This document shows, one piece after another, positions 21,193 to 30,256 of a stretch of DNA of 64,000 nt. Position numbers and translations under genes: made by a program. The notes below the pieces were generated by a model. That model had not been told where the DNA came from, made no database searches, and saw only the letters and a list, made by a program, of their open reading frames with translations. Origin of the DNA: Chloroflexota bacterium (GTDB taxonomy: Bacteria > Chloroflexota > Limnocylindria > Limnocylindrales > CSP1-4); NCBI GenBank assembly GCA_919901745.1, contig CAKKPP010000003.1, positions 45,224-109,223 of the forward strand, given 5' to 3'. Every line of letters starts with the position of its first letter. The stretch's first letter is position 1.

Positions 21193-23111
21193 GCACGTAC
21201 GTCGACGGGAGCCCGGTGCGCGAGCGCCGAACGGCCCGCTACGTCGTGTTTTCCATCGCCCTCCTGCTCGGGATCGGCCTCCTTGCGGCCCGCCTGGCGT
21301 ATCTCCAGATCGCGCTCGGCGCGGACTACGCCGTCCTCTCAACAGGCAACCGGACCGTGGCGCAGGCGATTCCGTCGTCACGCGGCCTCATCTACGACCG
21401 CGCGGGCCGCGTCCTGGTGACCAACATCCCCACGTACGCCGTGAAGATCCGGCCGGCGGACCTGCCGTTCTCGCTTCGCGACGCGGTCGTGTCCCGACTT
21501 GCCGCGCTCGTCGGCCTCGATCCGGCGACCATCAACGAGACGATCGACGCGAATCCCGGCTCGCGGTTCGATCTCGTCAGGGTCGCCCGCGACGTTCCGC
21601 TGGATGTCGCCCGCGTGATATCGGAAGCGCGCCTCGATCTTCCCGGCGTCGAAGTCGAGGTCGAGGCCCGCCGGGAATACGCCTACGGACCGCTGTTGGC
21701 GCAGATTCTCGGGTATACCGGTCCCGTGGGTCCCGATCAACTCCCGGATCTCCGTGCAGACGGCTACCTGCCCGATGATCTCCTCGGCAAGGCAGGCCTG
21801 GAAGCCGTCTACGAAACCGATCTCCGGGGGGTGTACGGGAGCCAGGTGGTTGAGCGTGACGCAACCGGTCGCCGCCTCCAGGTGCTCCAGACCACCAAGG
21901 AGGCCACCGCCGGCAATTCGCTCACCCTGACCATCGACGCACACGAGCAGGACCTCGCCGAGCAGGCGCTTCGCTGGGGGATGGACGAAGCCGGGTTGAA
22001 GCGTGGCGTCGTGATTGTCATGAACCCCCAGACGGGAGAAATCCTGTCCCTGGTGAGCCTGCCGACCTACGACGACAACGACTTTGCCCGAGGCATCAGC
22101 AACGCCGACTATGCCGCACTGCTGGCCGATCCGGACAAGCCCTTGATCAACCATGCCGTCAATGCCCATTACCCGCCGGGCTCGACCTACAAGCTGGTGG
22201 CCGGCCTCGGGGCTCTTGCGGACGACAAGATCTCGGCTTCCACGAAGATTCTGACGCAGCCGTACCTCACGCTCGGGACGACTCGGTTCTACGACTGGAA
22301 CCGTCGAGGATGGGGCCGGTGCGACATGAACTGCGGTTTCGGCCACTCGAGCGACACCTACTTCTTCCAGCTCGCCGGCATGCTGGGGATTGACCGGCTC
22401 GCGTATTGGGCGCGCGAACTCGGATTCGGCGAACAGACCGGGATCGACCTTCCGGGCGAGGCCCGCGGCACGGTTCCATCGAACCAGTGGAAACTCGACA
22501 CGCTCGGTGAGCCGATCTATCCCGGCGAGACGTATCAGGCCGGGATTGGACAGGGCTACGACGTGGTAACCCCGATCCAGCTGATCAACGCCTACGCGAC
22601 GCTCGCCAATGGCGGCAAGCTCTATCGGCCCCAGCTCGTGCGCGACGTCGTTGCACCCGACGGCACGGTCGTGCGGACGTTTGAACCGGACCTCATTCGT
22701 GAGGTTGACATCCCCGCGAAGGACCTCGAGACGATGCGCCGCGCGGCACGCAATGTGGTCCTCATTCGACACACCTACAACCTCGTCGACCTCCCGATCG
22801 TTGTCGCCGGGAAGTCCGGAACCGCGGAGTTCGGCAATCGAGATCGACAGGGCCGCCTGCCGTTCCACTCGTGGTTTGTCGCCTTTGTCCCGAAGGATCC
22901 CGCAAAGACCGCGAGCGATCCCACCGGCATGAAGGCCGTTGCGCGAACAGATTCCGATCTGATCGTGCTCGCCTTCGCCTACGACTCACGGACGAAGGGC
23001 AACGCCGCGACGGAGATCGTCAAGTACTACCTCCAGCTGCACTATGGGATCGAGAAGGACTATCGCAACTTCGATCTCCTCGAGCGCGGCAACTTCTATC
23101 AGTCGAATTGA
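21189..23111 (+). CDS. mrdA: penicillin-binding protein 2 (elongation transpeptidase)
   Basis: This class B PBP cross-links peptidoglycan during elongation. The 640-aa product has one N-terminal membrane anchor (about 18-40), a dimerisation/pedestal domain (about 60-230) and a transpeptidase domain with the SxxK motif 'PGSTYK', the PBP2-type second motif 'SSD' in 'HSSDTYFFQLA', and 'GKSGTAE'. 'MLGIDRLAYWARELGFGEQTGIDLPGE' is typical of PBP2. It sits between mreD and rodA, the standard elongasome gene set. Confidence 0.95.
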   Translation: MSTYVDGSPVRERRTARYVVFSIALLLGIGLLAARLAYLQIALGADYAVLSTGNRTVAQAIPSSRGLIYDRAGRVLVTNIPTYAVKIRPADLPFSLRDAVVSRLAALVGLDPATINETIDANPGSRFDLVRVARDVPLDVARVISEARLDLPGVEVEVEARREYAYGPLLAQILGYTGPVGPDQLPDLRADGYLPDDLLGKAGLEAVYETDLRGVYGSQVVERDATGRRLQVLQTTKEATAGNSLTLTIDAHEQDLAEQALRWGMDEAGLKRGVVIVMNPQTGEILSLVSLPTYDDNDFARGISNADYAALLADPDKPLINHAVNAHYPPGSTYKLVAGLGALADDKISASTKILTQPYLTLGTTRFYDWNRRGWGRCDMNCGFGHSSDTYFFQLAGMLGIDRLAYWARELGFGEQTGIDLPGEARGTVPSNQWKLDTLGEPIYPGETYQAGIGQGYDVVTPIQLINAYATLANGGKLYRPQLVRDVVAPDGTVVRTFEPDLIREVDIPAKDLETMRRAARNVVLIRHTYNLVDLPIVVAGKSGTAEFGNRDRQGRLPFHSWFVAFVPKDPAKTASDPTGMKAVARTDSDLIVLAFAYDSRTKGNAATEIVKYYLQLHYGIEKDYRNFDLLERGNFYQSN

Positions 23112-23130
23112 TGGACGGCGGGACCCCGTG

Positions 23131-24291
23131 ATGGGCATCGTGCGCACTCGACCCACCAAACTGGGGGCGTGGACGTCACAGCGCGTCGGCGCGGCCTGGA
23201 GTCGATTCGATCTGCAACTGACCACCTACGCACTCCTGCTCGCCTCGATCGGACTTGCGATGGCGTACAGCAACAGCGTGGAAGTGGGAAGGACAGTGCT
23301 CGAGCCGGGCTCGGTCTTCCTGCGCGGCCTCATGTGGGCCGGAATCGCGCTTGTCGTGTTCGCGCTGGCGACGGCCTTCGACTACCGGTGGCTGCGCACC
23401 CTTGCCTGGCCGCTGTACGCCGCCCAGCTGGGCCTTCTGGTCCTCACGCTCACGGTCGGCACGGGCGTCGGGGGCGCGTCGCGCTGGGTACCGATCCTCG
23501 GCGTGCAGTTCCAGTTCAGCGAGATCGCCAAGATCCTCATGATCATCGTGCTGGCCAACTACCTGGGATCGCGACAGGGTCGGCTCGATACCCTTGGGTC
23601 CATCCTCGGCGCGTGCGTCCTGGTTGGCCCGCCGCTGGTCCTCGTGATGCTCCAGCCCGATCTCGGCACGTCGCTCGTGTTCGCGGCCATCCTGGCCGGG
23701 ATGCTCTTCATGTCCGGTGCCAGCCTGCGCTGGTTGGGCATCCTGGCTGCAGGCGTCGTGGCGTTCATTCCCTTCGCCTGGACGAATGTCCTGAAGGACT
23801 ATCAGCAGGAGCGGCTGACGGCGTTCCTGAACCCGAACCCCGACCTGCAGGGATCGGGCTATCAGCTGTTCCAGTCCCAGATCGCCGTGGGCAGCGGCGG
23901 GCTGTTCGGCAAGGGATTGACCAACGGCACCCAGAACCAGCTCGACTTCCTCCCGGTCCAGACGACCGACTTTGTCTTCGCCATCCTGGCCGAGGAACTC
24001 GGCTTCATCGGCGGCATGGTGGTCTTTGTGCTGTTCGTGGCCCTGTTCTGGCGGATCCTGACGGCAGCGTGGCGCTCAGAAGACCCGGTCGGCACGCTGA
24101 TGGGGATCGGCCTCGCTTCGATGATCTTCTTCCAGCTCGTTGTGAATGTCGGGATGGTCATCGGGATCATGCCGATCACCGGTATTCCGCTGCCCTTCAT
24201 CACGCACGGTGGTGCTTCGCTGATCAGCCTCGCCGCAGGGCTCGGCATTCTCCAGAGTGTCAACATTCACCAGACCCGGGCGGAGTGGTAG
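23131..24291 (+). CDS. rodA: RodA-type SEDS glycosyltransferase
   Basis: SEDS family polymerases extend glycan strands from lipid II, paired with a class B PBP. I start it at ATG 23131 (MGIVRTRPTKLG). The track start at 23044 lies inside the PBP2 gene. The 386-aa protein has about ten membrane segments and the family motifs 'LQPDLGTSLVFA', 'KGLTNGTQNQLDFLPVQTTDFVFAILAEELGFIGG' and 'MPITGIPLPFITHGGASL', with the catalytic Asp in the large loop. Its place behind PBP2 argues for RodA over FtsW. Confidence 0.93.
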   Translation: MGIVRTRPTKLGAWTSQRVGAAWSRFDLQLTTYALLLASIGLAMAYSNSVEVGRTVLEPGSVFLRGLMWAGIALVVFALATAFDYRWLRTLAWPLYAAQLGLLVLTLTVGTGVGGASRWVPILGVQFQFSEIAKILMIIVLANYLGSRQGRLDTLGSILGACVLVGPPLVLVMLQPDLGTSLVFAAILAGMLFMSGASLRWLGILAAGVVAFIPFAWTNVLKDYQQERLTAFLNPNPDLQGSGYQLFQSQIAVGSGGLFGKGLTNGTQNQLDFLPVQTTDFVFAILAEELGFIGGMVVFVLFVALFWRILTAAWRSEDPVGTLMGIGLASMIFFQLVVNVGMVIGIMPITGIPLPFITHGGASLISLAAGLGILQSVNIHQTRAEW

Positions 24292-24446
24292 GCGTCCAGC
24301 CTGTCGCGCCTACACTCGACGATTTGCCCGAGTGCGTGGCCTCGTGCCCGTGTCATGCCCGCGCGACCCGGGACCCGGCAGCGATCCGATAGACTCTCGG
24401 GACGGGCGATCGCGGCGAGGTTCGGGAGCCGCCCGGAGGAGGCACC

Positions 24447-24953
24447 GTGAGCAACCGCACGCGCCTGGCCAAGCAGAGGACCGTGGCCGCCACTCAGCGG
24501 CTGCTCGAGATCGAGCCCCTCCTCGTCAAGGAAAACGACACGGTCGGCGCCGTCATGCGGAGGTCGGCGGCCCAGCCCGAGACGCGCCTGATCGGTGTCG
24601 TCGACGACGCTGGAATCCTCGTTGGCGTCATTCCGATCCTGCGCCTGGCGGAAACGGTCATCGCCCATGTCGTCCCCGAATCGCTCATGGGTGGCATCGC
24701 CGACGTCGCCGACGTCGCCCGCTTCGGTCATGCTGTCGAAGCCCGTTCGGCCCGCGAGGCCATGATGCCGCCGGCGTCGATCGCGCCCGAGGCGACGATC
24801 GGGGATGCATTCAAGGAAATGCACCGTCTGCGTCTCTCCGGGCTCTACGTCGTCGATCCCGCGGGTCGGCCGACGGGCTACCTTGACCTGCTTGAGCTGG
24901 CCATCCAGTACCTGGACGCAATCGAGGCGGAACCCGCGGAAGCGGCGGATTAG
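24447..24953 (+). CDS. CBS-domain pair protein
   Basis: The 168-aa soluble protein is two CBS domains: about 22-75 ('VGAVMRRSAAQPETRLIGVVDDAGILVGVIPILRLAE') and about 105-160 ('AREAMMPPASIAPEATIGDAFKEMHRLRLSGLYVVDPAGRPTGYLDLLEL'). CBS pairs bind adenine nucleotides and gate enzymes or transporters. It starts at GTG 24447 after GGAGGAGG and ends 5 nt before the first permease gene, so I infer that it regulates that permease. A CACTCG/CGAGTG hairpin and a possible TAGACT -10 lie in the 155-bp gap after rodA. Confidence 0.85.
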   Translation: MSNRTRLAKQRTVAATQRLLEIEPLLVKENDTVGAVMRRSAAQPETRLIGVVDDAGILVGVIPILRLAETVIAHVVPESLMGGIADVADVARFGHAVEARSAREAMMPPASIAPEATIGDAFKEMHRLRLSGLYVVDPAGRPTGYLDLLELAIQYLDAIEAEPAEAAD

Positions 24954-24958
24954 CCCGG

Positions 24959-26224
24959 GTGGACGTGACCATCGCGGCCGTCGTCTTCGTCCTGACCTAC
25001 GCGGTCATCGCCACCGAGCGCCTCGACAAGACGCTCGCCGCCCTGCTCGGCGGCCTGGCGATGATCGTGCTCGGGATCATCGATCAGCACGACGCGTTTG
25101 CCGCGATCGACTTCAACGTCATCTTCCTGCTGGCCGGGATGATGATCCTGGCCGGGATCCTGCGCCAGACCGGTTTCTTCCAGTGGGTCGCGATCCGCTC
25201 CGTCAAAGTGGCCGGGGGCGAGCCGCTCCGCCTGCTGCTCGTCCTGAGCCTCATCGCTGCCGTCCTGTCGGCGTTCCTGGACAACGTGACCACGGTCGTG
25301 CTGATCGCGCCGGTCACCCTGTACATCGCCAGCGTTCTGCGTGTTTCACCCGTGCCGTTCCTGATCTCCGAGATCCTGGCGTCGAACATCGGCGGAACGG
25401 CGACCCTCATCGGCGACCCGCCGAACATCCTGATCGGTTCCGCGGCGGGTCTCGACTTTGGCCAGTTCCTCTCGAACATGGCGCCCCCGGCGGTGATCAT
25501 CTACCTGGTCTTCAACGTGACCCTGGTCCTGTTCTTTCGGCACGATCTCGAGGTCCACGCAGAGGTTCGCGACGCAGTTCTCGCGCTCGACGAGAGCGAG
25601 GTGATCGCCGATCCGGCACTGCTTCGGATGAGCCTCGTCGTGATCGGTCTGACGCTGATCGGGTTTCTCGTTCATGGGGCGCTGGGATTCGAGCCGGCGA
25701 CGATCGCCCTCCTCGGCGCAACAGTCCTGATGGTCCTTTCCCGCGCGGATCCCGAGAAGGTCTTCCACGAGGTCGAGTGGCCGACGCTGTTCTTCTTCGT
25801 CGGGCTGTTCATGCTCGTCGAGGGGATCGTCCATGTGGGCATCATCGCAGCGCTCGCCGACGGCCTGTTCGCGGCAACCGGGGGCGATCAGACCATCACC
25901 ACGCTGGGTCTGCTGTGGTTGTCCGGTATTGCCTCGGGTATCGTCGACAACATCCCCTACACCGCGACGATGATCCCGGTCGTCAAGCAGCTGGCAGAGG
26001 AGGGCCTGGCCATCCAGCCCCTGTGGTGGGCGCTGGCGCTCGGCGCTGACCTGGGCGGCAACGCGACGATCATCGGGGCTTCGGCGAACGTCATCGTGGT
26101 CAACCTCGCTGCGCGAGCGGGGCATCCCATCGGATTCCGACAGTTCCTCAAGTACGGTTCCGTCGTGGTCCTCGAGTCGCTCGTGATTGCGAGCGTGTAT
26201 CTCTGGGTTCGCTACCTGATGTGA
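24959..26224 (+). CDS. ArsB/NhaD-type (ion transporter superfamily) permease, copy 1
   Basis: The 421-aa membrane protein has about 11-12 helices and 'IFLLAGMMILAGILRQTGFFQW', 'SAFLDNVTTVVLIAPVT', 'NIGGTATLIGDPPNI' and 'SGIASGIVDNIPYTATMIPVV', the two re-entrant signatures of the ArsB/NhaD/CitM superfamily. The substrate (arsenite, Na+/H+ or a carboxylate) cannot be assigned. It starts with GTG 5 nt after the CBS gene. A near-identical paralogue follows 79 bp downstream. Confidence 0.88.
   Translation: MDVTIAAVVFVLTYAVIATERLDKTLAALLGGLAMIVLGIIDQHDAFAAIDFNVIFLLAGMMILAGILRQTGFFQWVAIRSVKVAGGEPLRLLLVLSLIAAVLSAFLDNVTTVVLIAPVTLYIASVLRVSPVPFLISEILASNIGGTATLIGDPPNILIGSAAGLDFGQFLSNMAPPAVIIYLVFNVTLVLFFRHDLEVHAEVRDAVLALDESEVIADPALLRMSLVVIGLTLIGFLVHGALGFEPATIALLGATVLMVLSRADPEKVFHEVEWPTLFFFVGLFMLVEGIVHVGIIAALADGLFAATGGDQTITTLGLLWLSGIASGIVDNIPYTATMIPVVKQLAEEGLAIQPLWWALALGADLGGNATIIGASANVIVVNLAARAGHPIGFRQFLKYGSVVVLESLVIASVYLWVRYLM
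25037..25335. repeat. 299-bp block identical to 26382-26680
   Basis: By eye this segment of permease copy 1 is base-for-base identical to the matching segment of copy 2 (offset 1345 bp). The flanking parts of the two genes differ at many synonymous and some non-synonymous sites. This pattern fits recent gene conversion. Confidence 0.85.
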
Positions 26225-26303
26225 GCCGTCGCGTCGAGCGGCGCGCTCCCAACGCGTCGCCTCCGACGAACTCACCACCACCTCCACCCGAGGTTAGCCG
26301 ATC

Positions 26304-27569
26304 GTGGACGTCCCCCTTGCCGCGACGATCTTCCTCATCACATACGGCCTGATCGCCAGCGAGCGGCTCGAGAAGACGGCGGCCGCCCTGCTCGGCGGCC
26401 TGGCGATGATCGTGCTCGGGATCATCGATCAGCACGACGCGTTTGCCGCGATCGACTTCAACGTCATCTTCCTGCTGGCCGGGATGATGATCCTGGCCGG
26501 GATCCTGCGCCAGACCGGTTTCTTCCAGTGGGTCGCGATCCGCTCCGTCAAAGTGGCCGGGGGCGAGCCGCTCCGCCTGCTGCTCGTCCTGAGCCTCATC
26601 GCTGCCGTCCTGTCGGCGTTCCTGGACAACGTGACCACGGTCGTGCTGATCGCGCCGGTCACCCTGTACATCGCCAGCGTCCTGCGGGTCTCACCGGTTC
26701 CGTTTCTCATGACGGAGGTGTTCGCCTCGAACATCGGCGGTGCGGCGACCCTCATCGGCGACCCGCCGAACATCCTGATCGGTTCCGCCGCGGGTCTCGA
26801 CTTCAATGCGTTCCTCCTGAACGTGGGTCCCCCGGTGGCAGCAATCCTGGTCGTGGTGCTGGCGACGCTGGTATGGATGTTCCGGAACGATCTCAAGGTT
26901 CACTCCGACGTTCGCGACGCCGTACTCGCTCTCGATGAGAGCGAAGTCATCACCGACCATCGGATGCTCCGACTGAGCCTCATCGTCATCGGCCTGACCC
27001 TGCTCGCGTTTCTCGTCCACGGGGCGATCGGTCTCGAGCCGGCCACGATCGCCCTCCTCGGAGCGACGGTCCTGATCCTGATCTCGCGATTCGATCCGGC
27101 GCTGGCCTTCCACGAGGTGGAATGGCCGACCCTCTTCTTCTTCGTCGGCCTGTTCATGCTGATCGACGGGCTCGCCGCGGTCGGGATCATCGCGGCCGTG
27201 GCCGACACCCTCCTGCGGGTCACGGCTGGTGACGCGGCGGTCACAACCCTCGGAGTCCTGTGGGTGTCCGGGATCGCATCGGGCCTCGTCGACAACATCC
27301 CGTATACGGCCGCCGTCATCCCGCTCGTGGAGCGGCTCGGAGCGAGCGGCGTCGAGGTCGCCCCGCTCTGGTGGGCGCTCTCGCTCGGGGCCAACCTCGG
27401 GGGCAACGCGACGATCATCGGTGCGTCGGCGAACGTCATCGTGGTCAACGTCGCGAAGGAGGGCGGTCACCCGATCCGCTTCGGCCAGTTCTTCCGCTAC
27501 GGCGCGATCGTGGTCCTGGAGTCACTCATCCTGGCGTCGGCGTACCTCTGGATCCGCTACCTCGCCTGA
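26304..27569 (+). CDS. ArsB/NhaD-type permease, copy 2
   Basis: The 421-aa paralogue of the preceding permease has the same length and topology and the same signatures ('SAFLDNVTTVVLIAPVT', 'NIGGAATLIGDPPNI', 'SGIASGLVDNIPYTAAVIPLV'). The last two thirds diverge from copy 1 (for example 'LAAVGIIAAVADTLLRVTAGDAAVTTLG' against 'IVHVGIIAALADGLFAATGGDQTITTLG'), so the copies may differ in substrate or regulation, or form a heteromer. It starts at GTG 26304 in the same strand as the CBS gene. A DnaJ-like gene converges from the right. Confidence 0.88.
   Translation: MDVPLAATIFLITYGLIASERLEKTAAALLGGLAMIVLGIIDQHDAFAAIDFNVIFLLAGMMILAGILRQTGFFQWVAIRSVKVAGGEPLRLLLVLSLIAAVLSAFLDNVTTVVLIAPVTLYIASVLRVSPVPFLMTEVFASNIGGAATLIGDPPNILIGSAAGLDFNAFLLNVGPPVAAILVVVLATLVWMFRNDLKVHSDVRDAVLALDESEVITDHRMLRLSLIVIGLTLLAFLVHGAIGLEPATIALLGATVLILISRFDPALAFHEVEWPTLFFFVGLFMLIDGLAAVGIIAAVADTLLRVTAGDAAVTTLGVLWVSGIASGLVDNIPYTAAVIPLVERLGASGVEVAPLWWALSLGANLGGNATIIGASANVIVVNVAKEGGHPIRFGQFFRYGAIVVLESLILASAYLWIRYLA
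26382..26680. repeat. 299-bp block identical to 25037-25335
   Basis: Partner of the repeat in permease copy 1. It covers the codons from 'AALLGGLAMIVLG' through 'TLYIASV'. The first mismatches on either side are immediate, which marks sharp conversion edges. Confidence 0.85.
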
Positions 27570-27625
27570 GCGGACAAGGACGCGGTCTGGCGCACAACCG
27601 GGCGAATTCCGCGTGAGGGCGGCGT

Positions 27626-28219
27626 TCAGCGTCTCCTGAAGAGCCCGTGCCGCTCCGTTGCCTCCACGTCCGCGGCCCGGCGACGCCCGGTCTGACGGAG
27701 GATCGCGTCGATCTCGCCTCGATACGGGCGCCCGATCGGCATTCTGTCGAGCCATTCGATGTACTCGAGATCGCGCCGGGCGATCTCACCGAGCGACCAT
27801 CCTGCATACCGCCCGAAGTTCAGCACGCTGCCCGACGGGTCGCCGGGAGGCGCCCCCGCTGCCTGGATGCCGCCCGCCGGCGGATCCGCCCAGCTCCCGG
27901 TATCCGACACGTGGCCCGCACCCGCGGCGGACCCTCGAGCGGCCGATGCGCCGGTACCCCTGGCGGAACCACGAACGATCTCGGCCGCCGAGGACCGCGC
28001 CGCAGATGCACGCTCGAGGTCGTACGACGCGCGTCGGAGCGGGTCGCGCAGAGCCTCCCAGGCGGCGTTGATCGCGATCATCCGCGTCGCGCCATCGGGC
28101 CCCGGGGCGACGTCCGGATGGAACTTCTGGGCAAGCCGGCGGAACGCCGCCTGGATCACTTCTGGATCCGCCTCCGGGTCGACCTGGAGCACCTTGTAGT
28201 GGTCGCGTCGATCAGTCAT
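27626..28219 (-). CDS. J-domain protein with C-terminal DUF3820-like region
   Basis: The 197-aa protein starts at ATG 28219, overlapping the upstream permease by 8 nt. The track start at 28324 would run into that gene. An N-terminal J-domain (about 5-68) carries 'KVLQVDPEADPEVIQAAFRRLAQKFHPDVAPG' with the HPD tripeptide that stimulates DnaK. A low-complexity Ala/Gly/Ser linker (about 75-130) leads to 'VLNFGRYAGWSLGEIARRDLEYIEWLDR', a pattern also found in DUF3820 proteins and beside exonucleases. It is a co-chaperone or J-like protein of unknown target. Confidence 0.85.
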   Translation of the reverse strand: MTDRRDHYKVLQVDPEADPEVIQAAFRRLAQKFHPDVAPGPDGATRMIAINAAWEALRDPLRRASYDLERASAARSSAAEIVRGSARGTGASAARGSAAGAGHVSDTGSWADPPAGGIQAAGAPPGDPSGSVLNFGRYAGWSLGEIARRDLEYIEWLDRMPIGRPYRGEIDAILRQTGRRRAADVEATERHGLFRRR

Positions 28220-29477
28220 GGGCCGCCGGTGGCTCGACCGCGGGTCCCGCGATCGATTGGTCCGGGCCCGGCCCCGGCGAGGGTGGCGCGGGCTGTTCCT
28301 CGCCGAGGGCCAGGGCGGCGGCAAGGGCCGGCGGCGGCGGATTGGGACTCAGGCGGCGGAACAGGTAGCGATAGACGTCGCGTGCCGCTGCCGTGATCGG
28401 CAGCGCCAGGATCGCACCGAGGAGGCCGGCGATCGAGGCACCCAGAATGAGCGCGAACATCACTGCGCTCGGATGGAGCCGCACGGCATCGCCCTGGATC
28501 TTGGGCACCAGCAGGTAGTTCTCGACCTGCTGGACGACCGTGTAGAGGACGAGCGCCGCGATCACCGCCTCGCCCCCCGCCGTCGCGGCCAGCAGGATTG
28601 CCGGGATGGCGGCGATGATCGGCCCGATCACGGGGAGCAGCTCGAGCACGCCGGCAATGATCGCGAGCAGCAGCGCGAACTGGCCGAAGACCGGATGAAC
28701 GAGTTCGCTGAGAAGCAACAGCCCGCCGAACGTGGCCAGGAACACCGTGACACCGAGGACGACCTGGCCGCGCACCCACTGCCCGACGACCTTCTGGACG
28801 ATCCCGATGACCTCCCAGACGTCCGCGCGCCACTCTGGCGGCAGCGACCGATCGAAGGACGACGACAGCGCCTTGCGGTCCTTGAGCAGGTAGAACGACC
28901 AGACCGGGATGATGAGGTAGCCGAACAGACCCACGACGAAGCCGGCGGTGACGTTGACAAACGGCAGAAGCACGGTCGGGTCGAGGTTGACGCCCTTCTC
29001 GACGAGGCCGGCCACCCATTCGTCGATGGCGGCGCGGACCTGCGGCGGCAGCGCCAGGCCACGGTACGTCTCGGACAACATCTGGAGCTGGACGTCGAGA
29101 CGGGCGACCAGGGCCGGGAGGTCCCGGGCGAAGCGGCTGACCTGCGCCACCACGGGGCCGATCGTCAGGTTGATGGCCTCCACGATCAGGAAGACGAAGC
29201 CCGTATACACGCCGAGGATCGCGATGACGCGCGGAATCCGCAGCCGATGGAGCAGGTCGACGGCGGGGCTGAGCAGGTACACGAGAAGCAGACCGAGCAC
29301 AAACGGGGCCAGGATGCCGCGCCCCAGGTACAGCACAAAGGAGATGGCGACCGCCGCGAACAGGACGAGCGCTACCCGGGTGGTGGGCGGACGGAGCCGC
29401 CGGCCATCCGAGCTCATCCGGCGCTCCGCAAACGGGGCCGGGGCCGGGGGCGACGGGGACCCGGCGGGATCGTGCAT
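28212..29477 (-). CDS. PerM / AI-2E transporter family membrane protein
   Basis: The 421-aa protein starts at ATG 29477 (MHDPAGSP). The track start 29702 adds an Arg/Pro-rich head antisense to the next gene. It has about eight helices: two or three at the N-terminus, a long soluble loop (about 125-185), then 'GYLIIPVWSFYLLKDRKAL' and 'LELLPVIGPIIAAIPAILLA', the family signature. Members include TqsA (AI-2 export) and Na+/H+ antiporters, so the substrate is open. The tail is Pro/Ala-rich. An extended -10 lies just upstream. Confidence 0.87.
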   Translation of the reverse strand: MHDPAGSPSPPAPAPFAERRMSSDGRRLRPPTTRVALVLFAAVAISFVLYLGRGILAPFVLGLLLVYLLSPAVDLLHRLRIPRVIAILGVYTGFVFLIVEAINLTIGPVVAQVSRFARDLPALVARLDVQLQMLSETYRGLALPPQVRAAIDEWVAGLVEKGVNLDPTVLLPFVNVTAGFVVGLFGYLIIPVWSFYLLKDRKALSSSFDRSLPPEWRADVWEVIGIVQKVVGQWVRGQVVLGVTVFLATFGGLLLLSELVHPVFGQFALLLAIIAGVLELLPVIGPIIAAIPAILLAATAGGEAVIAALVLYTVVQQVENYLLVPKIQGDAVRLHPSAVMFALILGASIAGLLGAILALPITAAARDVYRYLFRRLSPNPPPPALAAALALGEEQPAPPSPGPGPDQSIAGPAVEPPAAHD

Positions 29478-29485
29478 GGTCCCGC

Positions 29486-29494
29486 AGACTAGCA
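29486..29494 (-). promoter_or_regulatory. extended -10 directly before the PerM gene (leaderless?)
   Basis: The minus strand reads TGC-TAGTCT, then 8 nt, then ATG. The predicted start falls within about 2 nt of the ATG. No Shine-Dalgarno is present. The divergent DUF2344 gene starts 20 bp away. Confidence 0.45.
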
Positions 29495-29497
29495 GAC

Positions 29498-30217
29498 GTG
29501 GACGCTCAGCCCGACCCATCCGCGCCGACGCAACCCGTGGTCGCCGAGGTGCGCCAGCGCTGGCGCGCCGTGATCGCGCGCGGTGACGATGCCGTTCCGG
29601 CGGTGCATCGGGCCGTGGTCGAGCAGATCGAGGACGGCCTCCTTCGAAGCGGGCTCCCCCTGGTCGTGGACGCGCGGCGCGGCGGCCGCCCCAGGCTGGC
29701 ATTTGCGGCCCCGATGCCGCTCGGCATGGTCACCGATCGGGAACCGATCGACCTGTGGCTCGTGGAACGACGTACCACAGAGGTCGTCAGCAGCGCGCTT
29801 CGGGCGGCCCTTCCGCAGGGCTACCGGCTGACCGATCTGCATGACGTCTGGCTCGGCGCGCCGGCGCTTGCGGCATGCGTCCGCGGAGCCGAGTACCTCG
29901 TGATTCTCGATCCGTCGGGAGGTTCGAAGGCGGAGTTCGAGGCGGCCATTGATGCTCTGCTCTCGGCGGCCAGCCTGCCGCGGGACCGGGTGAAGGGTGG
30001 TGGCGTGGTCTCGTACGACCTGCGCCCGCTCGTCGATGACATCGCCCTGACAACCACCGAGGGTGCTGTCACCCTCGGAATCTCCGTACGATTCGATCAG
30101 AACCGCGGCTCGGGCCGCCCCGAGGAGGTCGTGGCGGCCCTGTCCGAGGCAATCGGTCGGCCGATCACCATCGCCAGCACCCGTCGCGAGCGCGTGCTTC
30201 TCGCCGAGGACGCATGA
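29498..30217 (+). CDS. DUF2344 / radical-SAM-linked protein
   Basis: The 239-aa protein has the DUF2344 (TIGR03936) layout. 'DGLLRSGLPLVVDARRGGRPRLAFAAPMPLGMVTDREPIDLWLVE' corresponds to the family 'FNPRPRISFA.PLP.G' segment, and 'ALPQGYRLTDLHDVWLGAPAL' follows. In many bacteria this gene follows a B12-binding radical SAM gene and lies near rplU-rpmA. Here rplU-rpmA are 3 kb downstream but no radical SAM partner is in the window. The start is GTG 29498. It is convergent with the CWB2 protein gene. Confidence 0.75.
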   Translation: MDAQPDPSAPTQPVVAEVRQRWRAVIARGDDAVPAVHRAVVEQIEDGLLRSGLPLVVDARRGGRPRLAFAAPMPLGMVTDREPIDLWLVERRTTEVVSSALRAALPQGYRLTDLHDVWLGAPALAACVRGAEYLVILDPSGGSKAEFEAAIDALLSAASLPRDRVKGGGVVSYDLRPLVDDIALTTTEGAVTLGISVRFDQNRGSGRPEEVVAALSEAIGRPITIASTRRERVLLAEDA

Positions 30218-30256
30218 CGCCGAGTCGGGGCGTCGTGCTCCGGGGCCGGTTGGCGG

